This document shows positions 62,147 through 64,000 of a stretch of 64,000 bases of DNA, in pieces. Position 1 is the first letter of the stretch; each line of letters begins with the position of its first letter. The notes below the pieces were generated by a model. The model was not told the DNA's origin. It saw only the letters and a program-made list of their open reading frames with translations, and did no database searches. Origin of the DNA: Actinomyces sp. (lineage in GTDB: Bacteria > Actinomycetota > Actinomycetes > Actinomycetales > Actinomycetaceae). The position numbers were made by a program, and so were the translations under genes. The stretch spans positions 24,748 to 88,747 of the forward strand of contig NZ_JAUNHI010000008.1 in the NCBI RefSeq assembly GCF_030524025.1. Reading direction: 5' to 3'.

Positions 62147-63772
62147 TCATCGCAGGGTCAGCACACCGGCGTGCAGGAGCCCGCGGACACACCCCACCAT
62201 CTCCTCGAGCAGCGCGTCCGAATCCGCACCGGTCAGCGCCGCCACCGCCTGTGCGACCTGCGCGACCGACAACTCGCCGTCGCTGACGCCTACGAGCGCC
62301 GCCATCGCCGTCCCCGCCGGCAGGGCCCGCCGAAAGCCGCCACCCTGCCTGACGATGATGACGGTGGGGTCGTCCTGGCCGGGGCGGTAGTGGCGCTCCT
62401 CGGTGACGTCCGGGGCGACGACGGGGTGGAGGCGGGCGACATGCTCGTCATCCATCGTGGCCAGCGCCTCGCGCACCGCGATCACCGCCGCGACATGGTC
62501 CCCCAGGCCGGGAGCCGTCGAGGAGTCGATCTCCTCGAGCTCCCTCCAGGGGGCGCGCACCCGCCGGGAGCGGTGCAGGAGGAGGTAGCCGAGGCCGAGC
62601 GCCTCCACGCCCCGGCGCTCGAAGTCATCCACCCAGGCGTCCAGAGCGGCCTCGAATCCGAGGGGATCACGTTCGGGAGCGGTCCCACCATCGCGCAGCC
62701 ACATGGCGGCGTACTCCACGGGGTCCTGAACCTCCCGCTGGACGACCCAGGCGTCCAACCCCTCGGGCAACCAGCCGGAGACCTGCGCGCGCCAGTCCTG
62801 CCCGGTCCGGTGCTCCCAGTTGCCGAGCATGACCGCGGTGCCGCCCGGCTTGAGGTGCGGCGCGAGCGCCGGGACGAGGGTGGGCAGAACCGGTCCCCCC
62901 GCATCGCGGTACTCCATGAGCGGCACCCCCGCACGGCGGACGGCCGGCGGGGTGATGACGAACGGGGGGTTGGACACGACCAGGTCGAAGGCGCGACCGG
63001 CTACCGGCTCGAGGAAGGAGCCCTGGACGAGCTCGAGGCGCCCGGGCGCCGTGCCCGCCAGGGCGGCGTTGAAGGCCGTGAAGGCCAGGGCTCGTGCGGA
63101 GATGTCGGTGGCCGTCACATGCTCGGCGTGTCGCAGCAGGTAGAGGGCCTGGATGCCGCAGCCGGTGCCCAGGTCGAGGGCGGCACCCACGGGCTCGCGG
63201 GGCGTCAGGCCGGCCAGGGTCAGTCCGGCGCCGCCGATGCCCAGGACGTGGTCGGGGGCCAGCGGGCGCCCGGAGACGAGCTCGCCGACGTCGGAGGCCA
63301 CCCACCAGCGCACGTGCCCGTCCGCGTCGACCGCCTCGTGGGGGCGCAGGTCGACCACCGCCCGCAGGAGCCGGGTCCTGCCCGCCGAGCCCTGGGCAGG
63401 CTCGACCGGAGAGGCCGGGGCCCGTCCAACCACCCGGTCCGGGGCCGGCTCGACCAGGCCCATCTCGCAGGCGCCGGCCGCTCCGGTACGGGGGAGGGCG
63501 GCGTCGAGCTCGGCGGCGCTGACCGGCTCACCGAGCATGAACAGCGCGGTGAGCACGGCCACCGGGTCAGGCGCGGTGCCGTGATGGCGGGAGCCCTCGA
63601 GTGAGCGGCGGACCACACGCAGGGCGGGGGCCCGCAGCTCGCGGCGCAGGGCGCCGTCGGCCACCGGCCCCAGGAGACCGGCCACCGCATCGACGCCCCA
63701 GCCCGCGTCCTCCAGGTCGGCGCGCAGGCAGCGCGCCTGCGTCGCGGTTGCGGCTGGGTGGGATGAGGTCAC
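62147..63772 (-). CDS. class I SAM-dependent methyltransferase (PrmC/RsmC-like)
   Basis: A 541-residue protein: a helical N-terminal domain (about 1-165), then a Rossmann methyltransferase with GAALDLGTGCGIQALYLL (SAM loop), HVTATDISARALAFTAFN and VVSNPPFVITP (NPPF catalytic motif of N-/glutamine- or base-methylating enzymes), and an extra C-terminal domain with repeated strands and a winged-helix-like end. Multi-domain actinobacterial proteins of this type are often encoded near topA. The substrate is unknown. The start GTG 63772 has a -10 element 7 nt upstream. Confidence 0.8.
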   Translation of the reverse strand: MTSSHPAATATQARCLRADLEDAGWGVDAVAGLLGPVADGALRRELRAPALRVVRRSLEGSRHHGTAPDPVAVLTALFMLGEPVSAAELDAALPRTGAAGACEMGLVEPAPDRVVGRAPASPVEPAQGSAGRTRLLRAVVDLRPHEAVDADGHVRWWVASDVGELVSGRPLAPDHVLGIGGAGLTLAGLTPREPVGAALDLGTGCGIQALYLLRHAEHVTATDISARALAFTAFNAALAGTAPGRLELVQGSFLEPVAGRAFDLVVSNPPFVITPPAVRRAGVPLMEYRDAGGPVLPTLVPALAPHLKPGGTAVMLGNWEHRTGQDWRAQVSGWLPEGLDAWVVQREVQDPVEYAAMWLRDGGTAPERDPLGFEAALDAWVDDFERRGVEALGLGYLLLHRSRRVRAPWRELEEIDSSTAPGLGDHVAAVIAVREALATMDDEHVARLHPVVAPDVTEERHYRPGQDDPTVIIVRQGGGFRRALPAGTAMAALVGVSDGELSVAQVAQAVAALTGADSDALLEEMVGCVRGLLHAGVLTLR

Positions 63773-63779
63773 GGCAACG

Positions 63780-63785
63780 AGGTTA
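63780..63785 (-). promoter_or_regulatory. -10 element of methyltransferase gene
   Basis: TAACCT on the minus strand lies 7 nt before the GTG at 63772 and there is no ribosome site. Confidence 0.5.
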
Positions 63786-63850
63786 GATGATCGGTTCCAC
63801 CGGGTGGGAAGCACGGGCTGGGCGGCGCAGGTCCGGCGCTCCCCCCTCGC

Positions 63851-63884
63851 CGAGATCGGTAGATATGACACCTCGAGATCGGGG
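63851..63884. repeat. intergenic 23-bp repeat, locus 8
   Basis: One unit (63851-63873, CGAGATCGGTAGATATGACA then CCT) and a partial second unit, upstream of the methyltransferase gene. Confidence 0.8.
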
Positions 63885-63897
63885 AGGGGGCCGGGGC

Positions 63898-64000
63898 GGC
63901 GTGCGTGGGACCGGGGCCAACGCCGTCAGTCCGGGGCTGATGACGTGAGTCCGGGGCTGCGTCGGTCAAAGCGGGGATCTGCGGTGATTCCGGGGCCGAC
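63898..64000. repeat. tandem TCCGGGGC repeats, second locus
   Basis: Five degenerate units of about 20 bp run to the end of the window, each with RTCCGGGGCT or a close variant. The last unit (GTGATTCCGGGGC) is the same as in the locus at 49081. Confidence 0.6.

Overview
The window is about 71% G+C double-stranded chromosome of an actinobacterium, most like Actinomyces or a relative in the Actinomycetaceae. This rests on gene content: Lsr2, CarD, SenX3-RegX3 next to PhoU, a Lys-rich-tailed TopA, secreted TAP-type lipoprotein hydrolases, many GTG starts and many apparently leaderless genes (TANNNT ending 6-7 nt before the start codon). No phage, insertion sequence, CRISPR array or rRNA was seen; one tRNA (Thr, CGT) is present.

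Layout. (1) 0.3-3 kb: a secreted hemagglutinin-like protein, a SprT-like metallopeptidase, and an ogt gene behind a broken alkA remnant. (2) 3.3-22.7 kb: a complete L-rhamnose utilisation locus. It holds a LacI regulator, an MFS transporter, rhaI/rhaB/rhaD, a CocE-type hydrolase, a GH106 rhamnosidase, a GH1 beta-glucosidase and two GH78 rhamnosidases, the first broken by an 8-nt deletion. Three matching palindromes centred on CG mark the promoters of the locus. (3) 22.7-24.1 kb: a small XRE/membrane-protein cassette with a decayed last gene, preceded by TTGACATG half-sites, then a 30-codon ORF. (4) 24.4-29.7 kb: two MFS exporters around a type-B carboxylesterase homologue that has lost its nucleophile serine. 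(5) 29.8-36.4 kb: core genes ispD, carD, regX3-senX3, phoU, gpmA, lsr2 and tRNA-Thr. (6) 36.5-39 kb: an amino acid permease with L-asparaginase. (7) 39-63.8 kb: a TAP hydrolase, holB, tmk, topA and a methyltransferase. This core series is interrupted by three accessory blocks: a YtrA-type GntR/ABC cassette with a second TAP lipoprotein; a lipoprotein/OmpA/two-component module; and two tandem Aer-like PAS proteins next to another two-component system.

How the parts work together. Extracellular or imported rhamnosylated glycans would be cut by GH106/GH78/GH1, rhamnose imported by the MFS carrier and converted by RhaI, RhaB and RhaD to dihydroxyacetone phosphate and lactaldehyde. The envelope module encodes its own OmpR-family regulator, and its two downstream lipoprotein promoters share CGAC direct repeats at an 11-bp period. 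The GntR regulator's own promoter and the divergent TAP lipoprotein promoter carry the same 20-bp inverted repeat.

A dispersed intergenic 23-bp repeat, whose core is CATATGTCCCGATCTCGAG, recurs at nine places, usually just after stop codons. It is the most conspicuous non-coding structure of the window.
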